A DNA stretch of 64,000 bases from Panonychus citri. Taxonomy: Eukaryota > Arthropoda > Arachnida > Trombidiformes > Tetranychidae. The notes below the pieces were generated by a model, which was given only the letters and a program-made list of their open reading frames with translations, had not been told where the DNA came from and did not search any database. The DNA is taken from NCBI RefSeq assembly GCF_014898815.1, contig NW_026515548.1, positions 540,501 through 604,500 on the forward strand, written 5' to 3'. Positions 33,069 to 48,000 of this stretch are shown here, piece by piece (position 1 is the first letter of the stretch; every line of letters begins with the position of its first letter). Position numbers and translations under genes: made by a program.

Positions 33069-36000
33069 ATGTTAAGATCAATTAATCTGAGTAACTTCAG
33101 TGACGATGAATGTAAAAGGATAATATCAGTTATTCAAAGAGATGCTCAACTTCATGCCAATAATCAAGATAAAATCAGGTAAGAAACAACCACAATTTAG
33201 TTAATTTGTTACCCACAATCAATTTCTATCAAATTAATTGTCATCTAATTTACAGTCTCAACTCTCTGTTGTTAGTTTTTCAACAATCAAGTGTCTGAAA
33301 CGACAAATACATTTACAGGCAGAACAAAATAAAGATCAAGATCAACCTTTAGGTTATCATTAAGTTAATCAATAGCGTTAAATGATCGTTGTCATTAACA
33401 TTTAAATTGTGATTATTTTGATGACAAAAGAGTAATTAAATTAAACACAATCATCTGATCAACTGATCAGTGAACCAATAATCATTAATTGTAACCACAA
33501 ACACAACAATCATATGTTAATCTGTTGGTTAATTGCTTTAGGGTAAAAAAGAGACACTTAAAAGCTGAACAATCAAATTAATTGAATCAATCAATTGATG
33601 ACTTAATAGATTTACCTTGATTCTAATTTGAATAACAATCAAGTAAATTTAAATTTTCATCGACTCAATTTAGAGTCTCAATTATATGATATTGACGTGA
33701 CAATTTAGTCAATTTTGCAACGAAAAAGAGAAACTTGAACAAATTAAATTTAATTGTGATGATTAAATGACAATCTTACAAATGAAAATAAAATGGTTCA
33801 TTGATGGTTAAGGTAATAATAATAATTTGATTAACGATACCGATGACAATTTAAGTCGACAATTGAAAAATTGAAACACGATTAACACAACAATTAAACT
33901 AATCATATCCTCGTTAACGGTAAGATAATCAACAAATGATAATCCTTATTATGAGAGGGATGATGATTATTGTTGAAAATCAAACAATTAAATTAACGGA
34001 AATACAATTAATACAAAAACATGATGATTAACTTAAAAATTTCAATTAGATGTGAATTTTTTCCTGATTCATTTTCTTAATTTTTTCCCAATCCATCATA
34101 TACCAAATACAATTAAGTATCTAAGCAATTGGGTGTGTAGATTAGTACCTGGGCGTAGGTTGATTGTTGATGATTAACCAACAATCAGAATTAATTTACA
34201 ACACGGAAAAGTGATTCGGTCGCGTTAAATATAAAAAACTTAAAGTCAAACATTTAGCAACAATTAACTAGACATAAACCATAGAACTTGATTCAATGTT
34301 AATTGTGTTGTTATTGTTATTGTGATTGTGATTGTGATTGTTGTGATTAACAATCAGATAACAATTAAAGGTATATAACAAAATTGTCCATGAAATTATA
34401 AGAACCTTCAATAAACCAAGTTAATTGTTACTTTCTATTGGGAGACTTTGATTAAAGTTTTTTTCCCCGAATCTCCAGATTTTCAATTGCAATTTAGTCT
34501 TAATTGTGATGTAAATTATTGAGATTTTCTGAGCTTCTTTTAAAATCAAAAATCAGTAGTTTTGTTAAATTACAATTTAATGAATTAAATTGTTACTTCT
34601 TTTAATAGTTAATCACATTGACCAACCTACGCTTGACAATCATAATCGTAATTACCTGTTGATTTAATTTGATTGTCTCGTAATAGTTAAATGTTGTTCA
34701 ACTTGCATGTATGATTTAGGATTCTTAATCGCAATCAACAATTTATTCATCATGACAATTTAAATGTTGATTAGGTCAAGTTGATTGTTGTTGTTAACTG
34801 TTAACTGTTGAGTGTTAAGATTGCAAATATGAACATGAAAAGCCAAGGTAACAATTTAAAAAAACTTTTCAAAATCAAACGTTGTTGTCAAACTAAATTG
34901 TTGTTAAATTTAAATTGTCTCGAGTTGAAATGATTTAACTTTAAACTCACCAATCAAGTGGATAACAATTAAGATGACAATTAACACAACCAATGGCTAC
35001 ATTTTCAAAGCTCAGTATCAATATTTAATCTGGAAAAGCGTAAATTTAATTATTATCATTTGATTACAATCTAAATTGTTACAGAAACTTTTTTATTACT
35101 TTAACATGATGAGACCTCACAATCAGAATCTACATTATATCAAACAATTAACTTTTATTGCCATCACAATTAACTTAATGTCTTCCTCTCATCCATTTTT
35201 CTTATGCTTCTTTCAGATGCTAACAATCAAACTAATCAATTTTACAATTGGTTAGTTTGATTGTGATGATTAAGATTAATTTGTTTGATTGTTAACAATT
35301 TGTGCTTTATCATTATAATATTTCATTGGACATCAAGATCAGCAATTTACTAATTGCTACAATAATATAATCAATACCTTCCGGTTAACCGGTCAGCTAA
35401 TCGTGTCTTGTAGTTAAAATGTTGAGCAATTTGATTGTTAATTATGATTTAATTACATTTCAAAATTCAGTGTTAAATTAAACACCAAAATGACTGATTG
35501 TTGTTAGTTAATAAATTGTTTTCTTTTTGTTTTCTTATTCATATCTCTTAATTAACACAATATATATGAATTCATGAAAAGTTAATTAATTTGAATGTTG
35601 ATTTGTGATTAAATATTTTGTCAGGTCACTGTAAACATTACCATGATCAGTTAATTACCTTTAAGGTCAGACAATTAAACTAATCAATATAAGTAAATTG
35701 TATTGAACACAGATCGTGAATGATAATTTAGTTAAGGTTAATTTACGGATCTCAGTTAATGATAATTAAATTGGCAACAATTTGAATAAGTTTGATGGTC
35801 TAACCAATAGAGTAATAAACTTTCTAGATTGCTAATCAATCAAACTAATCATTATTTTGGTTAATTGTTATTCACCAGAAATCAAATTGCCATCAGTTGA
35901 AGCTATACAAATGTGATGATGATGCTAATCAAATTTAGCTTTTAAATTAAATCGTCTCAAGAGAGACTCTTAATTGTTGAGTTAACATTTTTGTGGCTTA

Positions 36001-39000
36001 AATAATAACCAGTAAAAAGATACTGGAAAATAATGACAATATTAATTGTAAATGATTACGAATTAATTTCTAATCAACCAATTACTTCAACCTTATCATT
36101 ATAACTATTAAAGGATGAGGATAATCAAAGAGGGAAGATGATTTCAAGGAAATGTATTAATAAAACTGAACCAAATTAATAATCATCTCCATCCTCATCC
36201 CGATCATTATCTTGAAATATTAATATATATTTTTGAACCAAATGTAACAATTAATATTAATTTTTGAAACTGGAAAAGTAAACAATCAAAATAAAACAGA
36301 ATATTTATCAATAACAATCAATTGGAATACAAGAAAACAACAAATAGCATGTTGGTTAATTGTTAATTAGATTTCTCAGTTGAACAACAACAATAAACAG
36401 CAAAATCTAATTGTAATTACGATGATAATTATCGTTAAAAGGGGAAAGATGAAGTTGATCATCATCATGATGAGAATCACAAATTGAATACAATTCGTGC
36501 TGATACATAGATTCAATGTTGATCATTGTAAACTTTAATCTAATTACTATTTATGCTCACGATGAGATGATGATGATAATGATGATGATGATGAAGATAG
36601 TGAGCAGGTAATCTCATTACCTGGGCTTGTCTTTTGTGGTTGATGATGAAAAGGAAGAGAGTAAAATAATTGATCACAATTTTTTCAGTTTTCATGATAG
36701 TTGATTCATATTTTCATTCTGATTGTGATTCAGTTGAAATGAAAAGTTGTTTTTGTTTTATTAATATTTTCCATTCATCATTATTATCATCATCATCCCA
36801 TTGATTACATTTAGATAATTTTGTTAATCAGTTACAGGTAAAAATGAGATTATCTTGTTACCTGTTTTTTAATACCCTTCATCATTATTATTGATAATAA
36901 TACTTTTTAATGTGTCTGTAAACTTTATTTAGGTCACTTTGATTACGATTTATAATTGTTACTAATAATCATAATCGTATTTCTCATCTTAAAAACAATC
37001 TGTAAATTGTTATGATTATTATTGGTTAATTGTTTTGATTACAATTAATTGGTCCAAATTTCAACATTCAAAGCAATTGGGATTAGTTTTTGTTAACCAT
37101 TTATCATGGATTTTATTGTTTAATTCAATTGTGGATTAATTTGTTAACCTTACAATCAGAAAACAACAGGTAAGTTAATTATCATTAATGATTAGTGAAA
37201 ATGATGCGTAATGATTAACAACAATGTTTTAGTTTTTTTTTGTTTCAATTGAAAAGTTGATTACAACAATTAACTAGGTCATAGTGGTGTCTGTGTATCT
37301 GTTGATTAAACTAATTGTCTAGAGAAAAAAGCAAAAACGAATCCTAATCAATCAATAATTGTTGATTAACTTAATGATAATCAATCTGATTTGCATGATT
37401 CAAATCGTTTTACAGATTAGCCTTGATCTTTTTTTCTTGTTCAATTTGATTACTTACAATTTAATTTATTGTTGATCACAATCAAAAGTCAACCGATTGA
37501 ATCAACCTACAATTCAAAGTGAATACATATTCAGTTGTTGAGAATCAGTAAATTGTTCAGTAATTTAATTTCTAATTTGATTTCAATTTGTTGAAGATTC
37601 TGTTTGTGGATAACGATTAACATTAAACATTCACGATTCTCATTATCATTTATAATGATTAATCTTATTATATAATTTTTATTTCCATCGCTTCCTCATC
37701 TCTTCCTCCATGATGATATGATTTTACCCTGAAATTTTCTCGGAACCATGATGATAATCCGGGTTCTTCAATTGAATCAGAAATTTGTTATTCCAATCAT
37801 GCCATTGGCTTTGTAAAAGTCAATTAAATCACTTTGGAAGTGCCAAATCAACCGTAACCTTACCTAGTTTCAAAGGTAATTATCCAATTAGCACTAATTG
37901 ATTTTACTATTATCAATGGTAAACTAATTGTTTTCAATTCTCATTCATAAATGTAAACAATTTAAATTCACAGATAAGATTGAATCTGGATACGAATCAA
38001 TGTCAACAGGAAACGATGTTGACACTTTATCTAATTTAAATACAGTTACTTCAATGAATACACCTAATCAACGTCAAGGTAAGATGAATAGATGGAGTTA
38101 ATTGTTAGTTAACAAGAACAACAATTAAAATTATTACGAGAATTTTTTTTTTGATTCGTCATTACAATTATCATTTAACTGAACAGAGTTTCAATGACAA
38201 TTCAATATTAGCTAATTGTTAGTTTAGGTTATTGACTTGATTGTATAATGATTGTTGATGAATTGAATCAAAATAACATTTAATTGTCCACCAATTGATT
38301 CATTGAGTTCCCGCATAATTAGATAGTAATTACCTCGGTTACTGTCAACACTAATTAGTTAATTGTTAACCAAGACACACAATTTTGTACAACATTAATA
38401 GTTTTTCATTTGATTGTAACATAATCACTGATCGTGGAAACATTAAAATAGTAACAATTTAAGTTAATCATCAGTGATGATCAAGATGTATTTTTTATCC
38501 CTGATCATTAGACCAACTGTTACCACGATTATTATCATGATTTAAATTGTAGCCAAATTATTTCAATCATTAGCAATGTCTCAGATACACAATCATGATG
38601 ATTAGCTGATTTTCATGTTGAACTTGAAATATGATTGAAACTTTGCTTATTGTAAACATGAATGAAACAAAACTCATAACGTCTCAATGATTCCGATAAT
38701 GATTCCGATTTTGAATGAAATGTTTTGTATCAATATTTTGATTAACTCAACAATCAATTGATTATTGTCTCTTTTTTATAACCACCTTCACCTCCACCAC
38801 CACCACCACAGAGCACGGAATCGTGTTAGATGATTGTGATGAAGAGGTTTTAATTAAAGTCCGTGAAAACATTGAAACGTTAATTGAAGGATTCATTGGT
38901 TCATCATTGGATCAAGCTCATGTCAATAAACCTTATATTCATGATAAATGTAAGTAATAATCAGTTAATCATTTTATTCACAGTTAAATTAACAATCAAA

Positions 39001-42000
39001 GCCATTCAAGGTACCCAACTAATTTAATAACAATCAACAAACAACGAATCAGTTTTGTCAGCCCAATGATAGACACGATATATTGAGAGAGGTTCACTTT
39101 AATGAAGACCTATTAGCATCATGATCATTATCATCTTCATCATGATTGCTAATCCATAACAGATTAATGATAATATTTAAAATTTCGCGAAAAAAAATCA
39201 TAAAAGAAACAGGAAAATATCAATTAACTCAAATTCAATTCATTTGGACTTTAATGATGGTCAGTTTTTGTAGCTCAAACGTAATTGTTATTAAAATTTT
39301 CGTAGCCTCATGATAATATGAAATTATCACCATGGTTGAACTTTTCATTGGAAATCTAATTTACTTTTACCATTAACGTTGATTTAAGTGTAAATTGTTG
39401 CTGTTTATTACTGAATCAGTCTAATATTGCAAAGCATTGAGGCTTTTGCAGAGCAACAATTTGATTCAAAAATGTTAGTACGATGATTACAATCAAGAGC
39501 AATTTAGCTTTTAATATATTTTTTTCCAGTTGAAATATAAAAAATATAATTAAAGCTCGAGTTACAGGTAAAATTGACTTAGTCCAAAGTGTATCTAATT
39601 AGTTAATTAAGCTTAATATGAGACTAGAATGGAATTGAAAGTTAATTGTAAATAACAATCAAGGTGAAAGTGTTGAACTGGTAACAGTTTCTATTTGATT
39701 GGAAATCAATACAAAAACTGATGATGTTTTTATGCTTGTTGATGTCAATTGTGATAATGGTGATGACGATGTTGATCCTGTTTCCAAATGATTTCCGTTG
39801 ATTGTAAAAGTCAAAGTCAATCAAGTATAACACAGGTAGAAATCAACAGAGTCCAGAGAAAAGGTAGAAACCGATTAAGATTAGTTGATTGTTTTCATGT
39901 CAATATTTACGAAACAATTGAACAAATAGCTTGGTGAATGTTGATAGTTGAGTGTTACCATTAAAACGGAAATGAATTTTGTTTACAGGGTGTTAGTGTA
40001 TTGCCATGATGACATGAAAAGTGTCACACCCAAGAAACACTCAAACGAATTACTATTAATAGAAAAAAACTAATCACTCTTGTAATTCAATATCAGAACT
40101 TTTTCTTTATCCCTTAAACTCCTAATTTGCATCTTCATTTTTCCGAACAAAAAAACTGAAAATATCATGATAACGATGACAGTTTGGTGAAAACTAATTG
40201 AAGCTTCTGATTCACACCTAAAATTGTTCATTTTATCTCATCTCTCTCTCTCTCTCTCCTCAGATGACCGCATCTTGGATGAATACCAGACTCCCCTGGC
40301 TCAGGCGATTCTTGATTTAACGGAAGCATTATTTTTATCCCTTCAAAGTAAATATTTCATTCATTATTTTCTCATCTTCATCATCATCATTATCATCTCT
40401 CTCCTTTTATCTTGATATCCTCCTCTCACTTTATCTTCATCATTTACCTTGAGGCGATTCTTACCTTGAACTCTCAATGCTTCTAAAAACTTCTTGAATC
40501 ATTATTTCTTTGAGATGAAAAAAAGGTTCATAATCATTAGACTAATTCTTTAACTTTGATAATTTAGTTTCAACACATTGATCTTGACCAAAAGTAACCC
40601 TAAGCTCCTTTCCAAAGTTCTGAAAAATGATCATGATGAAAAATTACAACAGAAATTTTTCTTCTTTTTTCTTCTTAATTTACCTTTTCTCTCTTTCATC
40701 ATCATTTTCATGTTCTCTTCTCTTCTCTTCCATCTCTCATTCTCCCTCGATTTGATGTTCCAAATCAGATCAACCATTTGTTAATGGTAACATCCCAACA
40801 AATGCCCATTCTCACCTGAAAAAGTTGATCCATCACTTGAATCACATTACTGGTCAATTGCCAAAACTTCCGGTTCATTTGGAATCATCAGCATCACTAT
40901 CATCAACTTTGGATGAATCTCAAACATATGAAGATCTTCTTGCCATTGCAATAATCAATGAGGTAATTAATACACACAATTAGTTATCCATGACAAAAAA
41001 AAATACTGACATTTATCAAGATGAAAAAAGTTTTCAATTCATTTGCAAAGTCATTACAAATCATTCAGCTGTCCACTGACTTGTTTACCTTTGTTACCTT
41101 TGCAAATGTTTTCCTTTTCCGCTGTAAGTTATATCATATAAATACCTGTAGCTAGTTGCATGCAGTTAAATTGTGGCAATCAACACAATCCAAGACGATG
41201 ACTTTGCAAAGTTGATTACAAACAAGAGAAGAAGAGATTGCAAAAGTTAATTGCTTTTCTTTTCCTTACCAACAACATTTTCCAACGTTAATTAGCATTA
41301 ACAGGAACCAAAACCAACCGAATATGAATAACATGTTACCTGTTAGATTTTCGGTTAATCCATTGGACAATAGAATGAATAAGAAGAAGAGAATTGAGAG
41401 AAAAAAAAATGGAGAATAGAATATAATTTATTCCTATTTTTGGTAAAAATATTAATAGAAAACCGAAACCAAGGTAAAAGTCAATCTTCACCTTTTACTA
41501 TGGTTAATTAAGCTTGTGCTCTAATTGCAGTGAAAGAAGCAATTTATCAATTGTAGTAATTGAATAATCATCAATTGAAACCAATTGTTTATCTCTACAT
41601 GAATGAGCCATTAGACATGCAGTCGATAACTGGATTAGAACTGAATCTTAAATCAGGAATGACATGTTATCACGTTGATCTATTATGTTGTGAAAACAAC
41701 AATTTAATTACTATTGTAAGAGAATAGCAATTAACTGTGAAAGTGAAAATAATCATGTTCATATTTTTTACTTTCCTGGATTAACCTGAATTCAAATGAC
41801 ATTTAATTTCATTTTAATGTGTTGATGTCACTTTCTTATAATGAAAATTGTTTTTCTTTCCTCTTCTTTTCTTGGAACTGACCAGTTAATTAAAGTTAAC
41901 CAGGAACGTAATTATTATTCATCATCGTCATCGTCTTCATCATCATTACCTTTAGAGACAAATGGAGAGACCCGACAGAGTAAATTAAATGTCCATTCAA

Positions 42001-45000
42001 ACGGAAGTGTCAACGAAGATGATAAATATCATCATCAAAATTGCCCATCAACTGTGTCCATCTCATCAAATGGATCTGCAAGTTCAATGAATCATTCATC
42101 AAGAATCAAAGCCAATGGAATTAATCATCACTCTAATCATCATGAATCTGTGAATGAACATGAACATGATGATGATGATGATGAAGATAATCGTATGATT
42201 TATCATCGATCGGAAGTGTTTCCCGAAACACGTTCCAGTGTAACGATAAGTGACAAAACTGCTAATGGTGATGTCGATGACAGTGAATCAGATGTTGGTC
42301 ATCACCATCAGCACCATAATCAACAGCATCCTCAACATGAGCCCGTTAGTATTGTCGATATTATTAAAGATCGTGAGACAGCTTATAAGATTGAGGAGCA
42401 AATTGAGGAGATAACAACAAGCACCATAGCAGCGGATGGTGATGAAGATGGAGAGTGTATTGAACCAGCAGGAGGGAGTGTTGGAGCTGATTCAGTTGAT
42501 TCTGGTGAATCAGAGAGACGTCGACAGGTAGTTGATTCAGTTCTCGATCCTTATGGATTAGACTTATCAAGTAGAGGCTGTGCTCGAGTTGCTTTTCCAG
42601 AGTTTGGCCTGGACATAATGGACTTAAATTATGCTGAAAATGCTAAAGATTATGCAGATCATGATGACCAGTTTTATGGTGGTGATGGTGTTGAACACCC
42701 TGAGAACCAAACCACTGAGAAAATGAATGATAACCGTGATAATGGTAAAGTGAAAGTGGTCGATGCGTTTAGTTGGGAAGAGAATTGGCTTTTCCAGAAG
42801 AAACGGAAATCGGAAACGGATGTTGTCCCAATTTACTGTCTTCTAAATTTGTCCGAATCAACTGACCCTGTTTGCATGTTAATACCAAATCCTAGTCAAT
42901 TTGTGCCTCCCCAAATTGGTTCAACATCAATTGACCAATTATCTGACCTTACAGAACGTAATTCAGTGGGTTCACTTGAATTTTCATCTTCCGAGGATGA
43001 AGATGAAGATCTGGAAGGTGAAACTGTTAATCAAATTGATTCAATCAACCATAAAACAAATATTATCAACAAGTTACAAGTCAACTCATCAACTTCATCT
43101 TCTTCATCATCACCTTTACCAGCATCAACATCATCATTATCATCATCTTCATACACAGTCAACAAGAAGCTACAACAATCAACCACAAAATCAAATCTAA
43201 ATAAATCCATTACTGCCAATCAACATTCATCATCATCTCCTTTACCTCCCCTGAAAATACCTGAATTTATACCCAATAATAAAAGGCCATCTTCATCTTC
43301 AACTAATCATGTTCATCATCTGTCAAATTCACCGTCATCCTCATCATCTTATCCATCACCATCCTCATCAAATGAACTGTACACTGAACTTTCTGATCCC
43401 ATGTTCACCCTTTCACCTCAACCCGCCAACGTTCAAAGTGACATTTTGGTCCAATTTTGCTGCCGAGTCAAAGGTAGTCAACCACTCGGTGTAGCCTGGT
43501 ATCGAAACGGCATCTACATTGGTGGAACCATTGAAAAAGGAAAGTGTAGAAACGATCATCATATTCAGCATGGTGATTCTGGTGAAACCGAATGTGATAA
43601 AAGTTTATTGAACGTTATGAAAATCGATGTTGATACAAAAGACTTCAGGACATTCAAACATTTTACCGATCATATTTTGGAAATCAAATCAACTCGAGTT
43701 GATCTCTCAGGAACCTATTCAACCTGCGTGTACAATCATGTTAATCAACACTGGATCGATTTCAAAGTAACAATTAATGCCAAAAATGATTATCATCAAC
43801 AGAAACATCAACCAAAACCAATGATCAAAAATCGTTCACATCATCAGCCATCAGCATCTTATCAAAAGGTAAGTTAATTGGCCAGGTACACAATACAATT
43901 AATCTAATTGTGATATCATTGAAACTGAAACTTTTGCTCAATTCAATTTACTGACAAACAATTAAATCCTTGAAGGTGATTTGGTTAATCATTAAGAGGC
44001 TACACTCGTGACCAATTGTTTGTCTTTAATTGTTCCCATTATTAAATATCATTGTCTAAATGCTCATGTTAATTAATTTAACTTAAGGTCATTCTCATTG
44101 TTTTTTGTAAATTAATCATTTAAATGGTTAATCATCATAATCAGATTTTCCCAGAATCGAAAGTTTTTCAACTTGAAACTTTCACAGTTACAAAATCATT
44201 TGCAAACAATTTATTAATCAACAATTAACTTAATACTGTTTAAACATAATCTTCAAATTGTTTTGATACATGAAATTGAAAATATTTTTCCAATACAACA
44301 ATCAATTGATTGTTGTTACTTGATTCCTGGTTTTTATTATTATACATCTTTTATTATCATTATTCAATGATAATCCAGGTAAACTAAACATTCAATTAAA
44401 AGTTAATTGTGTTCAACTAAATGATTACAATCAAATTGTTCATAAACCAATAAGATTACTTGTAACATTTAATTCAAAGTTACTTCCTTACAACAATCAA
44501 CTTGACAATCAACTGTTGAGCTATAAGATGATTTTACAGATTAAGGTTGACCAGGACAATTAAACAGCAATTAATTGTGTGTTTTCAATGATTTAATCAA
44601 TTGTTGATGAAAGATTTCATCTTCCGGTTAACAGTGATATTAAATTATCAATAATTTAAATTCACTCATTGAATTGTGTTGATTAAAAAGACTCGGAATC
44701 TTTTTTTCTGCAAACATCATGTTGACAATTACGATTAAAATAAAATAATCAACTTACAATGATGATGGAAAACTTTAAATTTCTTAATTGTTTCAATCGC
44801 AACTTATCAATTTCAGCTACAATCAACTCATTATACTTGAACTTCAATTATTTACATGATTATTCATAGAAATTCATTGAGTAAACAATTTAAATTGAAA
44901 CTTGCATTACTTTTATGGTTCAGATGTAAACATATTAGTAGTTAATTGCAATGATACACTTGATAGTTTGATGATTACAGAAAAAAAACTCATTAAATTG

Positions 45001-48000
45001 TTCATCAAATACCGAACTTTGTTCAATATCATCAACCTTAAAACTGACCTTTTGTCTGGTCACTTGATGTTCATGTTTCAAGTGTAATTCATGATAAAAC
45101 TATTATTCTTATGAGTTATTCAGTGTTTGGAACGCGTATTCTGAACATCATGTTATCATTATTATTATCAACAAGTTGAGTATAATATTGTATCACAAAC
45201 TGATGTTCAAGCTCACAATTTAAACTGAATTAAGTAAATTGTTTAATCATGAGCAACAGAAGGGCAAACAAGTTACAATAGAATCAAATTTAATTGAGTT
45301 TAGGTTAATTTGATTTGATGTTTGTTTGCTTTCAATAAGCTGAATGAAAACCTTTGGTTGAATAATTTTCATCTCATCGACCATCAATTGATACAAGATG
45401 ATTGAGTTAATTATTAATAGTTGCCTTTATTGTCCATCAGTTATAATCAATGATATTACCAATTAGTTTTAATCAATTGTACATTTCATCCAATAGATTC
45501 TAATTGTATTCAATTCATTATTTCAGAATGTCCTAAGCCCCCCGCCAATCAAACAGCGTTCAACTAAATCGACCTGTAAAAATGACACTAACAATAGTCC
45601 TAAGGTGTTATCGGAAAAACTTCATTCTCATCACCATGAAGATGAAATCGATTCATCTGTGCCACATCCAGGAATCATTGCTGAAAGAGAGCATAGAAAG
45701 TGGGAAGAATCAACGGTAATCTGGCCTGATAATCCGTACACAATTGAGAATGTGACTAAACGGAAACAATATCTCGACTCCCTCGAACCAACGGCAACAT
45801 CGCCAATCGACAAGATCGAAGACGATGAGGCCAATCTTCACGCTTTACCGTATATTTCACCTTCCAAAGACATGGGAAGGTACAAGAGAGACTATTACGT
45901 GCCAAATGTGCCAAAGGAACACGAAACTTGCAATGGTGTCGATGAAAAGGTAAATTGACTTAAATTGTCAAAAGGAAAATGCATTTTGACATGACAATAA
46001 TCATCATTATCGTTTAATAGATTTGTTGATAAACTGTTGAATGCGATGGGAAAATGTTGTTCATCATGATAATCACACAATCATTATCAAAAATCATTCT
46101 CTTATTTTCCAATAATAATAATAATAATCTTTTCTTGCAATAATTTTGATGATCACCCCGAGAACTCAGAGTATCACGAGAAAATGGTTTCTTTTATCAG
46201 GTTGATGATATGATTTCATACAATTCTCAGCAACAATCGTAATCATATTATTTATCTCGTTGCTAATCATACACAGCCATTTCTCCATATATATTATGCG
46301 ATTGAAAAGAGCTGAAGATTCAGAAAATGATTCAATTCATTTGAACACAATTCCAGTTGAAACTCTTTCTTTTACTCTTTTTTCTTCAAGGTGTTTCTAT
46401 TCAGTTCCATCATGTTTTTACCTTTTCATTAATTTCTAATGATCATATTTTGATTCAGCTCTTTTTTTCTTGATTTTGCCGATTTGCCATTTTTGAGACA
46501 ATGAAGATAATGATAACTTTCACCTTCTTTTATCATCAAATTTTGATACAAAAGCAGTTTATCTGTGCGTGAAGTTGATGCGGTAGATCAATTGGATTCA
46601 TTGTTGATTCCAATGTTGAACATGAATTCACCTTGAAAAATATTAGTTCATTATGGTGATGATGATGATGTAAAAGAGGAAATGAAATATCAATTGATAA
46701 TTAGAAACCCTGGTAACCTAAATTTCATGTAAAATTTACAATGAATTCCATTCATCAGGGAAATGAGTTGATGTTCATCATAATAATAAGGGCTAAGTTT
46801 TTAATGATCATGATGAAGTCTCCATCTTTCTTGTTTGAATAATCGTTTAATCACCTAATTAACTGATTAATTTATCTCCTGACAGGTTTACTCCTCTTCG
46901 AAATATTTTTCACCCTCAATTTCACCCACAAATCTATCAGAAGATTCTGGAGCGAATGTAATAAATCATCAGGCTCCATCACAAGCAGTATCTTCATCAT
47001 CATGTTCACCGCTGATTCCAACAGTAACGGTGACATCTTGTTCATCTACATCATCTTCACCTTTACCTGTTTCAAGATCATCCGGATTATCATCTTCATC
47101 TTCGTCAACTCCTGGATTACCAAGAATTGTCAATGAACATCATCTTCATTATAAACACGCTGAGGCTCAGGTTCTTGAAAATTTGGGAAACATTACATCC
47201 TTGGTATCGGTCAAGGAATTGATTAATCGCTTCTCAGATTTAAATGAATCAAATTCATCGACCAATGGTCAATATTTAAGAGGATTAAATGATCATCATA
47301 ATTATGGTAATAGTTTAAATCGTGATGGTACCATGATTAATGGAGGAACTGGAATTAAGCCTCGTTTAATTACAGATAAACATCATTATCAAGTACCATT
47401 CAAATTATCATGTTGGCATGATGATGATGATGATGATACTGAATTAAAAGATGAAACAAATGATAAAATTATTAATGATAATCATCAGCAGCATAATTCA
47501 AGTTATCATGATGAAAATGATAATAATGTTGATCAGGACAATTTGAATGATTATTATGAAAGAAATGATAAAATAAACTGGCAGCATAATAATAACAACG
47601 ACAACAACAATCATGGTAATCAAATGAACAGAAAATGTGATGATAATCATCATGATCAAGATGCTTCATCTTATGGATTAGATTATTATCAAAGATCAAA
47701 TTCTGAGGCCTCATTGTCCACTCTCATGTCACCACCACCACCAATTTTACCACCTCGAGTTCAGCCTCGATTATCAACAACTAATAATAACAATGTTAAT
47801 CCAGTCAAATCTAATCGAGCAAAATTTAATCCAATTAAACCTCAACATCCACTGGCGGTAAAGTCTCATAATCAACTTATCTCTTAATCCAATCAACTAA
47901 ATATATTCCAATTCTCAATCAACAGGTTAATAGTATCACTGGTCGTTGTTTGAACAAAGAATATCGTAATTGGGCCAATAAGAATCATCAATCTAATCCA

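Noticed and set aside
47472..47714. His/Tyr-rich - frame
   Set aside because: Antisense of the Asp/Asn/His-rich coding exon of the Rab-effector-like gene.
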